Source of the DNA: an uncultured Paracoccaceae bacterium
Lineage (GTDB): Bacteria > Pseudomonadota > Alphaproteobacteria > Rhodobacterales > Rhodobacteraceae
Direction: 5' to 3'
DNA length: 64,000 nt
NCBI GenBank assembly: GCA_947488175.1
Contig: CANKYO010000001.1
Coordinates: 434,001-498,000 of the forward strand
In this document: positions 54,911-63,541 of the stretch, piece after piece
Layout: each line of letters opens with the position of its first letter
Numbering within the stretch: position 1 is the stretch's first letter
The notes under the pieces: generated by a model
The model's database searches: none
Seen by the model: the letters and a program-made list of their open reading frames with translations, nothing else
What the model was told of the DNA's origin: nothing
Translations under genes and position numbers: made by a program

Positions 54911-55579
54911 ATGGCACCGTCGTACGCCTTTGCTGATAGGCAGGATGCAGGCCGGAAGCTGGCCGCAGCGCTGCAGGACGTTGATCTGGACGATGCCGTG
55001 GTCGTGGCCCTGCCACGCGGCGGCGTTCCCGTTGCGGAGGAGATCTGCAAAACCTATCGACTGCCTCTAGATCTGGTGTTTGTCCGCAAGATCGGTGCGC
55101 CCGGCCATCAGGAACTGGCAGTTGGAGCCATCGTTGATGGTGACAGGCCACAGGTAGTGATCAACCACCGGATTGCCCGGTCTGCCGGTTTGACCGATGC
55201 GCAGGTCGAAATGATGGGGCAGGATCTGTTGCCTGAGATCGCACGTCGTCGCGCACTGTACCTCAAGGGGCTGCAGCGTCCGTCGCTGGCGAACAAGACC
55301 CTTGTTGTTGTGGATGATGGGGTCGCGACAGGGGCCACGTTGCGTGCCAGTCTGCGTGCCCTGCGCGAGGCGGGTGCAAAGAGGATCATCCTGACGCTGC
55401 CCACCGCGCCGCCGGATATGCTGCCGTCGCTCGCCAAACTTGCCGATCAAACCATCTGTCTGGATCAGCCCCGTTACTTTCATGCTGTGGGAGCAGCCTA
55501 TGGCCGCTTTGACCAGACGACGGACGCAGAGGTTGTCGCAGCACTTCAGCGCTGCGCGGTTTGGCAACAGGGGACATAA
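54911..55579 (+). CDS. Phosphoribosyltransferase-family protein
   Basis: Cytoplasmic type I phosphoribosyltransferase fold, 222 residues. The PRPP motif VVVDDGVATGAT is at 132-143, and LPRGGVPVAEEI with the pyrophosphate loop VRKIGAPGHQELAVGAI precede it. The family (often next to stress or dienelactone-hydrolase-like genes) has no proven substrate. AGGAGG precedes the ATG by five bases. Confidence 0.87.
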   Translation: MAPSYAFADRQDAGRKLAAALQDVDLDDAVVVALPRGGVPVAEEICKTYRLPLDLVFVRKIGAPGHQELAVGAIVDGDRPQVVINHRIARSAGLTDAQVEMMGQDLLPEIARRRALYLKGLQRPSLANKTLVVVDDGVATGATLRASLRALREAGAKRIILTLPTAPPDMLPSLAKLADQTICLDQPRYFHAVGAAYGRFDQTTDAEVVAALQRCAVWQQGT

Positions 55580-55596
55580 GGCGCGGCGCGGTTGCT

Positions 55597-55900
55597 CTAT
55601 TCCTTGACGTAAGGTTTCCCATCAGCCGCAGGTGCGCGTGCCCGCCCCACAAGCCCGGCGACGACGATGATCGTCGCGATATAGGGTGCCATGGCGAGGA
55701 ACTCTGACGGGATCAGTGTCTGCAACAGCGCCAGTTTTTGCTGCAGAGAGTCAGCGAAGCCGAACACAAGCGCGGCAGCCAGCGCACCCACGGGATGCCA
55801 GCGCCCAAAGATCATCGCGGCAAGCCCGATAAAGCCGCGGGTAGAAAAGATATGTCTGACGACGGACACCTGCGACAAGATCACGAGCCCATCCAAAGCG
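55597..55900 (-). pseudogene. C-terminal fragment of an RbsC-like nucleoside ABC permease
   Basis: The last 90 or so codons of a BmpA-associated permease (NupQ type): GFIGLAAMIFGRWHPVGALA, ADSLQQKLALL, then FLAMAPYIATIIVVAGLVGRARAP to a natural stop. Upstream of ILSQVSVV the frame stays open, but the sequence is no longer permease-like or hydrophobic, so the N-terminal two thirds are lost. Confidence 0.75.
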
Positions 55901-56354
55901 CTTGCAACGTGCTCCGAGTGCCTGATTGCCGTGAGTTCCTTCTGATCTTGTTCGATAAAGAAAATGACGTCAGTATTATGGTTATTGGCCTCATTTCCTG
56001 TTGTTCCGGCAGTAGAATTCGACTTGGCCCCGCGCGCTGCTGCTTTCATCGAGTTTGGCCTCTTTGGGATCAAGACTATTGTCACAATGACCAAACCCAG
56101 CCACCCGGGCCGCTGATCAGCCCGTGTGGCTTCTCCAATCATGCTGCGCGTCGGTTTTAGGATTGAACTTCGCAGGAATGATGGCGAGTATATTGCCTGG
56201 CTGTTCAAACAAATTGACGAAGATCGAAACATCTCCGAATGTGCCGAAATCTTCGGTTGGCATTCAGAGCTGGGTTCTACGGCGCTCGGCAACAGCCCTC
56301 AATGGCTTCGTAGGTGCGAAAGTATCGTGTCATTTCGCACCGGACAAACCGATT
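55901..56354. other. Degraded sequence between two broken genes
   Basis: Nothing identifiable. Frames are open on both strands for up to 130 codons, but their translations are low in secondary-structure pattern and match no family. It fits a deletion junction. Confidence 0.45.
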
Positions 56355-57215
56355 TCAGTATCGCTGCAGCGGGATGCGGACACCAATCGAAACAACATGA
56401 CTTTCCACATCGAACGTTAATGGCTGCACCGGTTCTGAACTGCCGCTGCCTGCAACAGGCTGGCGACCGCCCTCTGCTGTTCCAAGATTGTAGTATCGCC
56501 ACGTCGTCTCGACGATAATCGGATACTGCCCCGGCTTTGTCACCCGCCATGCCAGCCCGGCGCCGACGGACTAGGCGAAATCAGTCTCGGTATTGCCCTC
56601 GAAGGTACGAGTGGTTTGACCTGCAACCGGGTTTTCGCGTGTCCACTCTCCGACCTTGTTACTGGCAAGACCTAGGCCACCCACGACAAATGGTTGAAAG
56701 ACTGAATTCGAACCCGGTGCCTCAAAAGGTGAATAAAAAAGGTTGCCCATCAAGACAGTCGATGACAACGACGCATCCGTTATATCAGCGTGACCCGATC
56801 CGGGGACGCCCGCATCGAATTCGCAAGGCGTGCCATTGGACGCGCCGGCGCACTCACCCCAGATGTCGATTTCACCCGTGAAAAGTAACGACAAATCAGC
56901 ACGAAAGCCGTTTTGCCAATCGAACCCGACAGCGGCTTCTCCAAAGCCGATATTGTCACCACTCAGATCGAAATCGATTTCGGGATCGGGATCAAAACCT
57001 GGCGGCCGCCAATACCCATTGTCAGCCGATATGTCCGCGACTCCAAATCCCAGCCGTGCATAGGGACCATATGTAACACTTGCCACTAGATCGCCCGGAC
57101 GAACCCCAGGATCTTGCGCCAGTGCAGGAGGTGCAAAAATTGCCGTCGCACCAAGAAAGCATCCTGCTGTCACTAACCTAAAGCCTGCGGTTTTCAAATT
57201 CGATATCCTTGTCAT
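56355..57215 (-). pseudogene. Outer-membrane beta-barrel protein with in-frame TAG
   Basis: Secreted protein with a Sec signal (cleavage after APPALA) and alternating beta-strand sequence typical of an OmpW/OmpA-like barrel, about 285 codons. At 56571-56573 a TAG stops it after TETDFA; the same frame then continues SVGAGLAWRV, through WRYYNLGTAEGG and VESHVVSIGVRIPL, and ends in an aromatic residue as barrels do. A TGG-to-TAG change would explain it. The start at 57215 is the Met just before the signal peptide; no strong ribosome site is visible. Confidence 0.75.
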
Positions 57216-57519
57216 TTGTTTTGAACAAAAATCACAGTAGAAAAGTCGCGTCTCAGGCGCGCGATGACCGCGCCTGAAGATGCTATCGATTGAATCGCTC
57301 ACCCATGAGCAGCGAGGATCGCGATCCTTACCTGCTCGGCATTGGCCGCAATGGCTCCGGCATTTGGCGGGTTCATTGGTTGCCCAAGGATGACCGAAAC
57401 AGCCATTACGGTATCAGCCGTCACGGGCATGTTTTTGTCCGCAGCCGTACCGAAGGTAACCGCCAGAAGCGTAGCAACGTCGTTTCGCACACCGATGCCC
57501 GCCAACGCAGAAGTGCCAT
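57216..57519. other. Spacer with no supported gene
   Basis: A 68-codon minus-strand frame (57299-57505; AGIGVRNDVATLLAVTFGTA) has an orderly hydrophobic pattern but matches no family I know. It could be a fragment. Confidence 0.4.
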
Positions 57520-57711
57520 CTAGGGTCAGGACTCATTGATTTCTGTTTTGCTGCATGATTCACCAGTCGAAAATCGAGCGGTGATATGAGCAATCTATAT
57601 TGGTTGGATGATGCGCAAATAGCGCGTTTGGAGCCCTACTTTCCCAAGTCCCATGGCAAACCTGCCACTTTGGGACGAAGAAAGCTGGCTTTCATAACGG
57701 ATCGAAGTTGA
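57520..57711 (+). mobile_element. IS5-type transposase N-terminal fragment with its left end
   Basis: From the ATG at 57586 the translation MSNLYWLDDAQIARLEPYFP followed by KSHGKP is the usual N-terminus of roseobacter IS5-family transposases; after KP the sequence departs and stops at codon 42. The catalytic DDE part is missing. CTAGGGTCAGGAC at 57520 is likely the element's end. Confidence 0.8.
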
Positions 57712-57831
57712 CTTTCGTCAGCGCTGCCGCGGGTGGCCGCAACCATGAAGCTGCCATGTGCGGAGGGCTACTTCATTGCTGGAGTTGCCAATCGCTAAAG
57801 GGACATGCGCGCAAGTGATCAACGTGCATCT

Positions 57832-59508
57832 TCAAGTCCGGACCTCCTTGCGTGCCGTGGTATCGAACAGCCTCAATTCCGTACGCGCAATGCGCCGGAT
57901 AATCTTAAAGATGTCATCGAGCGTTTCGGTTAGTTCAATCTCCCGGGTGTAAGTATGAAGACGTTTCCTTTCGTCGGCACGTAGTCGGTCAATCTGATGA
58001 CTGGCGACGTTTTCCACCAAAGCCGTAAATCGCGCTTTCATCTGCCTTACATCTGCTGCAACCTTTGTGTCTTGCGCGTCAAGCGCCAGCAATGCGCCAT
58101 CCAATGCCTCGACCACCTGATCATGCACTTTTTTGATAACGGCCGCAGTTGCTGCACTGATGACTACGTCTTCCTCTGCCCGTTTGCGTGCGGAAGTGAC
58201 TAGCCCCGTGGCGATTAAATCACCAATATGTTCCATATCGTTTGCGATCTTGGCCAACCCCAATAGCAAGTTTGATTGGTCCGCAGGCAGACTTCTTAGA
58301 CTGATCTGGCGGATGTAACCGACGATCTCTCGGTGTAGCAGGTCAATGGGGCGGTCCATGACGCGCAAGCGATCAACATCCAGCGGGCTGCCGGTTACAA
58401 CAGCGGGCACCGCGCTTTGTAGCTGATCGCGCAGCAGCGTACCCAGATGCACGACCTCAAGCCGAACGGCGTCAATGGCAATGGCAGGTACATCGAGAAA
58501 CTTTGGATCAAGATGCTTTGCAGAGTATTTGGGCTCAGACACTTCGACCTTGTCGGGTGCAAGCCATTCCACAAGGCGCGTCAGATGCGATGTAAATCCA
58601 ATGAAGAGCAGTGCGTTCGCTATGTTGAAAAACGTATGCACGTTGGCTAATTGGCGCGGGATGCCCGAAACTGATGTGCTATCTGGTGAAAAGTCGCGCG
58701 CAAGGTCGGCAAGCTGATCCACAAATCCAATCCAGATCAGAACACCGGCAACGTTAAACAGGGTGTGGATCAGCGCCGCGCGCATGGCTTCTCGCGGGGC
58801 TCCGATCGAGGCCAAAAGCGCTGTGACGCAGGTGCCGATATTTGCCCCCAAAGCCAATGCCACCGCGGGCTCTAGTGCGATGAGACCTTGCCCCGCCATC
58901 ACAATCAGAATGCCGGTTGTGGCGGATGAGGACTGTACCAGTGCTGTGAAACCAGCGCCGACCAAGGCAGCAAGAAGTACACTGTCAAGCGACAGCATAA
59001 AGTCGAGAAACGGCTCATAACTGCGCAATGGTTTCATGCTGTCGCTCATGATCGCCATGCCAAAGAACACCATTCCAAGACCCAAGACGATCCGCCCCTT
59101 TTCTCGAGTGGCTTTTTTCTTTGCGATGAACGACACGAAGAACCCAAGCGATAGTACCGGTAGTGCCAGCGCCGTGACCTTGAAGGCAAGGATTTGTGCG
59201 GTAATCGTTGTGCCTATGTTCGCTCCCAGAATGACCGCTGCACTTTGCGCCGTGGTCATCAGGCCAGCCGAAATGAAGCCGACAAGCAGAACCGTGGTGA
59301 TCGAAGACGACTGGATTATCGCGGTCACAGAGGCGCCCGCGATCAACCCGGTGAAACGGTTTCCCGTCATACGCGCAAGGATCGACTTCAACGAGGCTCC
59401 CGCCACCTGCTTGAGCGCACGGGTCATGATATCCATGCCGAACAAAAAAAGCGCCAGGCCACCAATCAGGCCAGTTCCTAGCTCAAGCTGGTTCAGTTCA
59501 CTTATCAT
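57832..59508 (-). CDS. Na/Pi cotransporter-family protein with PhoU domain
   Basis: Inner-membrane protein of 558 residues. Two Na/Pi repeats each carry the QSSS motif (VTAIIQSSSITTVLL near residue 62, TALVQSSSATTGILI near 190). About residues 350-545 form a PhoU-like helical domain on the cytoplasmic side, with a conserved IANDMEHIGDLI. It would move phosphate with sodium, or export it. It follows the PiT gene by nine bases. Confidence 0.9.
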   Translation of the reverse strand: MISELNQLELGTGLIGGLALFLFGMDIMTRALKQVAGASLKSILARMTGNRFTGLIAGASVTAIIQSSSITTVLLVGFISAGLMTTAQSAAVILGANIGTTITAQILAFKVTALALPVLSLGFFVSFIAKKKATREKGRIVLGLGMVFFGMAIMSDSMKPLRSYEPFLDFMLSLDSVLLAALVGAGFTALVQSSSATTGILIVMAGQGLIALEPAVALALGANIGTCVTALLASIGAPREAMRAALIHTLFNVAGVLIWIGFVDQLADLARDFSPDSTSVSGIPRQLANVHTFFNIANALLFIGFTSHLTRLVEWLAPDKVEVSEPKYSAKHLDPKFLDVPAIAIDAVRLEVVHLGTLLRDQLQSAVPAVVTGSPLDVDRLRVMDRPIDLLHREIVGYIRQISLRSLPADQSNLLLGLAKIANDMEHIGDLIATGLVTSARKRAEEDVVISAATAAVIKKVHDQVVEALDGALLALDAQDTKVAADVRQMKARFTALVENVASHQIDRLRADERKRLHTYTREIELTETLDDIFKIIRRIARTELRLFDTTARKEVRT

Positions 59509-59517
59509 CGTTTTGGC

Positions 59518-61083
59518 TCAGGGCAACATCATGCCCCGGATCATGAAGAAGAACATCGCGGCAAGCCCTCCGGCAAAGGGAACAGTGATCACCCAAGCGG
59601 CAGCGATCTTCAAAAGCAGCGTGCGTTTGACCAGTTCGATCCGGTGCACTTGCCCAAGTCCGCGCCGTTCGCGCTTGGCCAGCAGTTTGGTGCCTGATGC
59701 CTGTTGCTTCATCTCGCGCAGCATCTCGCCTTTTGTCGTCACGTCCGCCGCTTCGAACCGCGCAAGGAAGGCTTCGACTTCAGAGGGGGCATTATTCACA
59801 TGATGGTCGCGAATGTCCTGCAAGGTGCGTGCATAGCTGGATTTGATGTATTCCCGCAGAAACCCGACGCCAAAGACACCGCCAACGGCAATGTGGGTTG
59901 AGCTAACCGGTAGGCCAAGTTGCGAGGCCATGATCACCGTGATAGCCGCCGCCATCGCGATGCAAAAGGCGCGCATCTTGTCGAGTTCGGTGATTTCGCT
60001 TCCGACAGTGCGGATCAGCTTTGGCCCATAAAGCGCCAGCCCAAGGGCGATTCCGACGGCGCCAACGGCCATGACCCAGATCGGGATTGAGGCCTTGTCG
60101 GTGACCGTTCCCCCGACAATCGCTTCGTTGATACCCGCAAGAGGACCGACGGCGTTGGCGACATCGTTCGCCCCATGGGCAAAACTGAGAAGAGCAGCAG
60201 CGAAGATCAACGGGATGGTGAAAAGATCGTTCACGCTGGATTTTTGATTTTTCATTTTTTGCGTCGCGCGGGCGATAAAGGGGCGCATGATCGCGTAAAC
60301 AATCACGGCGATGGCAAGGGCAATGAGAACTGCGGTTATGAATTCGACCTTGATCAGCTTCTTGACGCCCTTGAGCATTAGGTAGGTGCCAAAGGCCCAC
60401 GCCATCAGCGACACCAGCAAAGGCACCATGCTGTTGGCTGCGGCGAGCACGTCAGATTTGTAGGTGATCGTTCGCTTGATGATGTAAAGGAACAGCGCTG
60501 CGATCAGCCCGCCCAACAGCGGGGAAATCACCCAACTGGCCCCAATCATTCCAACCTGCTTCCAGTTCGCGATGTCCCACCCAGCGGCGGCTATACCGGC
60601 CCCAAGAACCCCGCCGACAATGGAATGTGTGGTGGATACTGGCGCCCCTACTGCCGTGGCGAAATTGAGCCACACTGCTGCTGCCAAGAGTGCAGCGATC
60701 ATCAGCCAGATAAACGTATCCCGGTCCGCGACCAGATCAGGATCGATGATCCCATTCTTGATCGTGCCGACCACGTCGCCGCCCGCAATCAAAGCACCAC
60801 CCGCTTCGAAGCTGGCCGCAATAATGATGGCGCCTGTCAGGGTGATAGCGTGGCTGCCAACCGCCGGTCCAACGTTGTTGGCCACATCATTGGCGCCAAT
60901 ATTCATCGCCATATATCCACCGATCATCGCGGCGATCACCAACAGGATGCCATCAACACCGCCATCGGTTCGCACAATCGTGAAAAGCATGATGCCGACA
61001 ATGAATATCAATGCCGTGCCAAATCGGAACAACTCGTCCCGATTCAACTGTACAGCAGAGTCCACCCGATCCATTCTAAGCAT
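59518..61083 (-). CDS. PiT-family inorganic phosphate transporter
   Basis: Inner-membrane low-affinity phosphate permease of 521 residues, 10 to 12 helices. The two PiT signatures GANDVANNVGPAVGS (near residue 63) and GANDVANAVGPLAG (near residue 305) are complete. A charged loop (about 415-470, AFLARFEAADVTTKGEMLREM) lies between late helices. Its pairing with the Na/Pi-PhoU gene suggests a joint phosphate-handling unit. No Pho box was recognised upstream. Confidence 0.92.
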   Translation of the reverse strand: MLRMDRVDSAVQLNRDELFRFGTALIFIVGIMLFTIVRTDGGVDGILLVIAAMIGGYMAMNIGANDVANNVGPAVGSHAITLTGAIIIAASFEAGGALIAGGDVVGTIKNGIIDPDLVADRDTFIWLMIAALLAAAVWLNFATAVGAPVSTTHSIVGGVLGAGIAAAGWDIANWKQVGMIGASWVISPLLGGLIAALFLYIIKRTITYKSDVLAAANSMVPLLVSLMAWAFGTYLMLKGVKKLIKVEFITAVLIALAIAVIVYAIMRPFIARATQKMKNQKSSVNDLFTIPLIFAAALLSFAHGANDVANAVGPLAGINEAIVGGTVTDKASIPIWVMAVGAVGIALGLALYGPKLIRTVGSEITELDKMRAFCIAMAAAITVIMASQLGLPVSSTHIAVGGVFGVGFLREYIKSSYARTLQDIRDHHVNNAPSEVEAFLARFEAADVTTKGEMLREMKQQASGTKLLAKRERRGLGQVHRIELVKRTLLLKIAAAWVITVPFAGGLAAMFFFMIRGMMLP

Positions 61084-61134
61084 AGCGCCCTCGCATTTAT
61101 CCCCTTACAAGGTACACACGAGAAATCGAGGCGC

Positions 61135-61151
61135 TGATATGACCTATATCA
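61135..61151. promoter_or_regulatory. Short inverted repeat in the divergent spacer
   Basis: TGATAT-N5-ATATCA lies between the PiT gene and the small membrane protein gene. It could be an operator for either; the factor is unknown. Confidence 0.35.
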
Positions 61152-61187
61152 ATACATGTGCCATGTTTACGTGGCAAAGCGATCTAC

Positions 61188-61445
61188 ATGAAATCGCGGC
61201 CCATCACCGAATACGGACGTTCAAAGCTGCTTGACTGGCATTGTGCTTTGATCGCGAAGTGTACTGACTTGGACATTGCGTGTTGTGCTGCCGGGGTTGC
61301 GGCTCTTGGTGTCATCGGAGGAGGGACACTCGGCTTTTTGCCCTTTCTTGGCCTTTGGATCATTCCGCTTGGCATTGCCCTCGCAACTATGGATGTCCAA
61401 CCTTTCGGGCAGACGATCAAATCGCGCAAGAAAAGGCTTGGATGA
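61188..61445 (+). CDS. Small membrane protein of unknown function
   Basis: Protein of 85 residues: a polar N-terminus (KSRPITEYGRSKLLDWHCALIAKCTDLD), then one or two hydrophobic helices (CCAAGVAALGVIGGGTLGFLPFLGLWIIPLGIALATM) and a basic tail. It overlaps the antiporter gene by four bases (ATGA), so it may be an accessory subunit of that transporter. The in-frame ATG 30 bases earlier is also possible; neither has a strong ribosome site. Confidence 0.65.
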   Translation: MKSRPITEYGRSKLLDWHCALIAKCTDLDIACCAAGVAALGVIGGGTLGFLPFLGLWIIPLGIALATMDVQPFGQTIKSRKKRLG

Positions 61446-62602
61446 CTTTGGACACGGCGCAAACGCTACTGACCCTTGCGGGGCTTTTCGCAGTTGGACT
61501 TGCCGCCGATCAGATTGGCCACAGGACGCCTTTGCCGCGCGTCACGTTATTGCTGATTTGCGGCATACTTGCGGGCGCATCAGGATTTGACTTAATCCCA
61601 TCAGATGTCAGTGATTGGTATGAGTTGCTCTCTATCGTCGCACTGACCATGGTCGCGTTCTTGCTTGGTGGATCGTTAACTCGGAAAAACCTGCAGTCGC
61701 ATGGGCCTGCCATCCTGCTGATTTCCGTCTCTGTTGTGGTCTTTACGATCTTGATCGTTGGCGTCGGGCTCGCTCTACTGGGGCTGGATCTTGGCCTCGC
61801 ACTTCTATTGGGGGCGATAGCAACAGCGACTGCACCTGCTGCAACGCAGGACGTCATCCGGCAATCAGGCGTTAAGAACGATTTCACCGAAGCGCTTCAG
61901 GGCATCGTGGCGATTGATGACGTTTGGGGACTATTTGCCTTCAGTGTCATTTTGGTGATGGTCCACCAAATGAACGGCGGCGTTGAGGAATCGATCCTTT
62001 CAGGCTCGATGCGCGAATTTGGCGGCTCTGTGCTGCTTGGCATTTTGGTTGGAGTGCCAGCGGCAGTACTAACGGGCCGTCTTTCAGGAGGTGAACCACT
62101 TCAGATCGAAGCTCTTGCGCTGACGTTTTTGACCGCTGGCCTCGCGATCATGTTCGAGCTTTCCTACCTGATCAGTGGGATGACGGTCGGCGCGATAATC
62201 GTCAACAGAGCGCGCCACCACACCAAGGCATTCCATGAGATCGAACATATCCAATGGCCGTTCATGATCTTGTTTTTCATTCTCGCAGGCGCGTCGCTAG
62301 ATACACATGCACTGCTCAAGGTAGGATTTTTCGGACTGGCCTATGTGGTTTTGCGGGTGCTCTCTCGATTGCTCGGTGGCTGGATCGGTGCAGCGCTTGG
62401 CAAGGCTCCTTCTCGTCAACGCCCATGGTTCGGGCTCGCGCTTATGCCGCAAGCGGGCGTGGCGATTGGCATGGCGCTCGTGGCAGCCAAGCAATTCCCG
62501 AATTGGTCAGAGACGATTATTGCGGTCACGATTGGAACCACCATCGCCTTTGAACTCCTTGGACCGGCGGCTACCTTGATGGCTATCAGGCGTACCAGCT
62601 GA
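61442..62602 (+). CDS. Cation/proton antiporter (CPA family)
   Basis: Inner-membrane protein of 386 residues with about 12 helices, NhaP/Kef-type fold: PLPRVTLLLICGILAGASGFDLIP near the start, LLLGAIATATAPAATQDVIRQSG (helix 5 region with a break) and FFILAGASLDTHAL later. No TrkA-N domain is attached, so it is a simple exchanger, probably of sodium or potassium for protons. I start at the ATG overlapping the upstream stop. Confidence 0.87.
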   Translation: MTLDTAQTLLTLAGLFAVGLAADQIGHRTPLPRVTLLLICGILAGASGFDLIPSDVSDWYELLSIVALTMVAFLLGGSLTRKNLQSHGPAILLISVSVVVFTILIVGVGLALLGLDLGLALLLGAIATATAPAATQDVIRQSGVKNDFTEALQGIVAIDDVWGLFAFSVILVMVHQMNGGVEESILSGSMREFGGSVLLGILVGVPAAVLTGRLSGGEPLQIEALALTFLTAGLAIMFELSYLISGMTVGAIIVNRARHHTKAFHEIEHIQWPFMILFFILAGASLDTHALLKVGFFGLAYVVLRVLSRLLGGWIGAALGKAPSRQRPWFGLALMPQAGVAIGMALVAAKQFPNWSETIIAVTIGTTIAFELLGPAATLMAIRRTS

Positions 62603-62905
62603 CAAACCCGCTTCCTTCACAGCTGGCCGCTTTGCAACCTCCATGAAGTTATTCAACTTCTTGCCGATGCTGATCGTTGGATCGCCTTTTGATCCTTCGA
62701 TCCGCTGTCGCAATCTCTCCAATCGATGAATGATAACCTGCTTTCGGCCGCTCGTGCTCCCAACTGAAGCCAGATGCTGCGTTGCACCCGATAGAGGCTG
62801 AGAGCCCATGTTGAGCGATGCTGCGCAGGAAACCAATGGCTGCTCAAAATGCGAAGAAACCGACTTGTATGAATAATTCTACCAGTGAGGTTCGTGAGGA
62901 AATCG
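62603..62905. other. Spacer, nothing recognised
   Basis: A minus-strand frame here (RKQVIIHRLERLRQRIEGSK and onward) is open into the antiporter gene but has no ribosome site and no known relatives. No terminator was seen. Confidence 0.4.
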
Positions 62906-63541
62906 CTAGAACTGGCTCGCAAAGGCGGCTGCTGCACGTACACCGTCGATCAAGCGTATGCCGGATAAGTGGGCCGCCCGTTTTTCAATATCGACCATGC
63001 CGCCGCAACCCAGCACAACTGTTTGAATGTCATCATCGCGCACTGCTTTTTGTATTTCGGACAGGACCCGATTTGTGGCTGCGATGGCATCTTGTTCTAA
63101 CGCCAGTACCGGAACGTCGCTTGCGCGTACTTTGCTGAGAAGACCCCCAAGCCCATAACCGCGGATGTTTGCCTCTAGTATGGGGACAGAAACCGGAAGC
63201 GTTGTCACGACGGAGAATTTTCCACCGACAATAGCGGCGAGATGATAGGCGGCCTGTCCAATGCCCATCACCGGGCAGCTTGCGGTTTTGCGGGCGGCAT
63301 CAAGGGCGGTGTCGTCGAAACACCCGATTATGATCGCCGCCGCCCCGTCATCCGATGCCTTGGCGACCAACTGCAATAGCGGGTCCTCTGCCAGCAATCC
63401 ATCCGCTTCGCCCTGAATTGCCGGCGGACCATCGTGGGATGTCCAGCCCTCGAATTTTGCCGTCGGCACGGTTTCCCGCGCGGTGCGCAACATGGCGTTC
63501 GTCATCGACACCGTACTGTTGGGATTTATCAGAACGATCAC
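62906..63541 (-). CDS. Asp/Glu/hydantoin racemase family enzyme
   Basis: Cytoplasmic cofactor-independent racemase fold, 211 residues. INPNSTVSMTNAML opens the family; the two catalytic cysteines lie in IIIGCFDDT and VVLGCGGMVD. Relatives racemise hydantoins or aspartate/glutamate, or act as allantoin racemase. It overlaps the ABC permease gene by four bases, so the transported compound is probably its substrate or precursor. Confidence 0.88.
   Translation of the reverse strand: MIVLINPNSTVSMTNAMLRTARETVPTAKFEGWTSHDGPPAIQGEADGLLAEDPLLQLVAKASDDGAAAIIIGCFDDTALDAARKTASCPVMGIGQAAYHLAAIVGGKFSVVTTLPVSVPILEANIRGYGLGGLLSKVRASDVPVLALEQDAIAATNRVLSEIQKAVRDDDIQTVVLGCGGMVDIEKRAAHLSGIRLIDGVRAAAAFASQF

Noticed and set aside
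57299..57505. 68-codon minus-strand frame as a gene
   Set aside because: No recognisable family, no ribosome site and decayed surroundings; kept only as a remark.
62507..62836. Minus-strand frame across the antiporter end and the spacer
   Set aside because: Its 3' part is antisense to the antiporter, it has no ribosome site and no family match.
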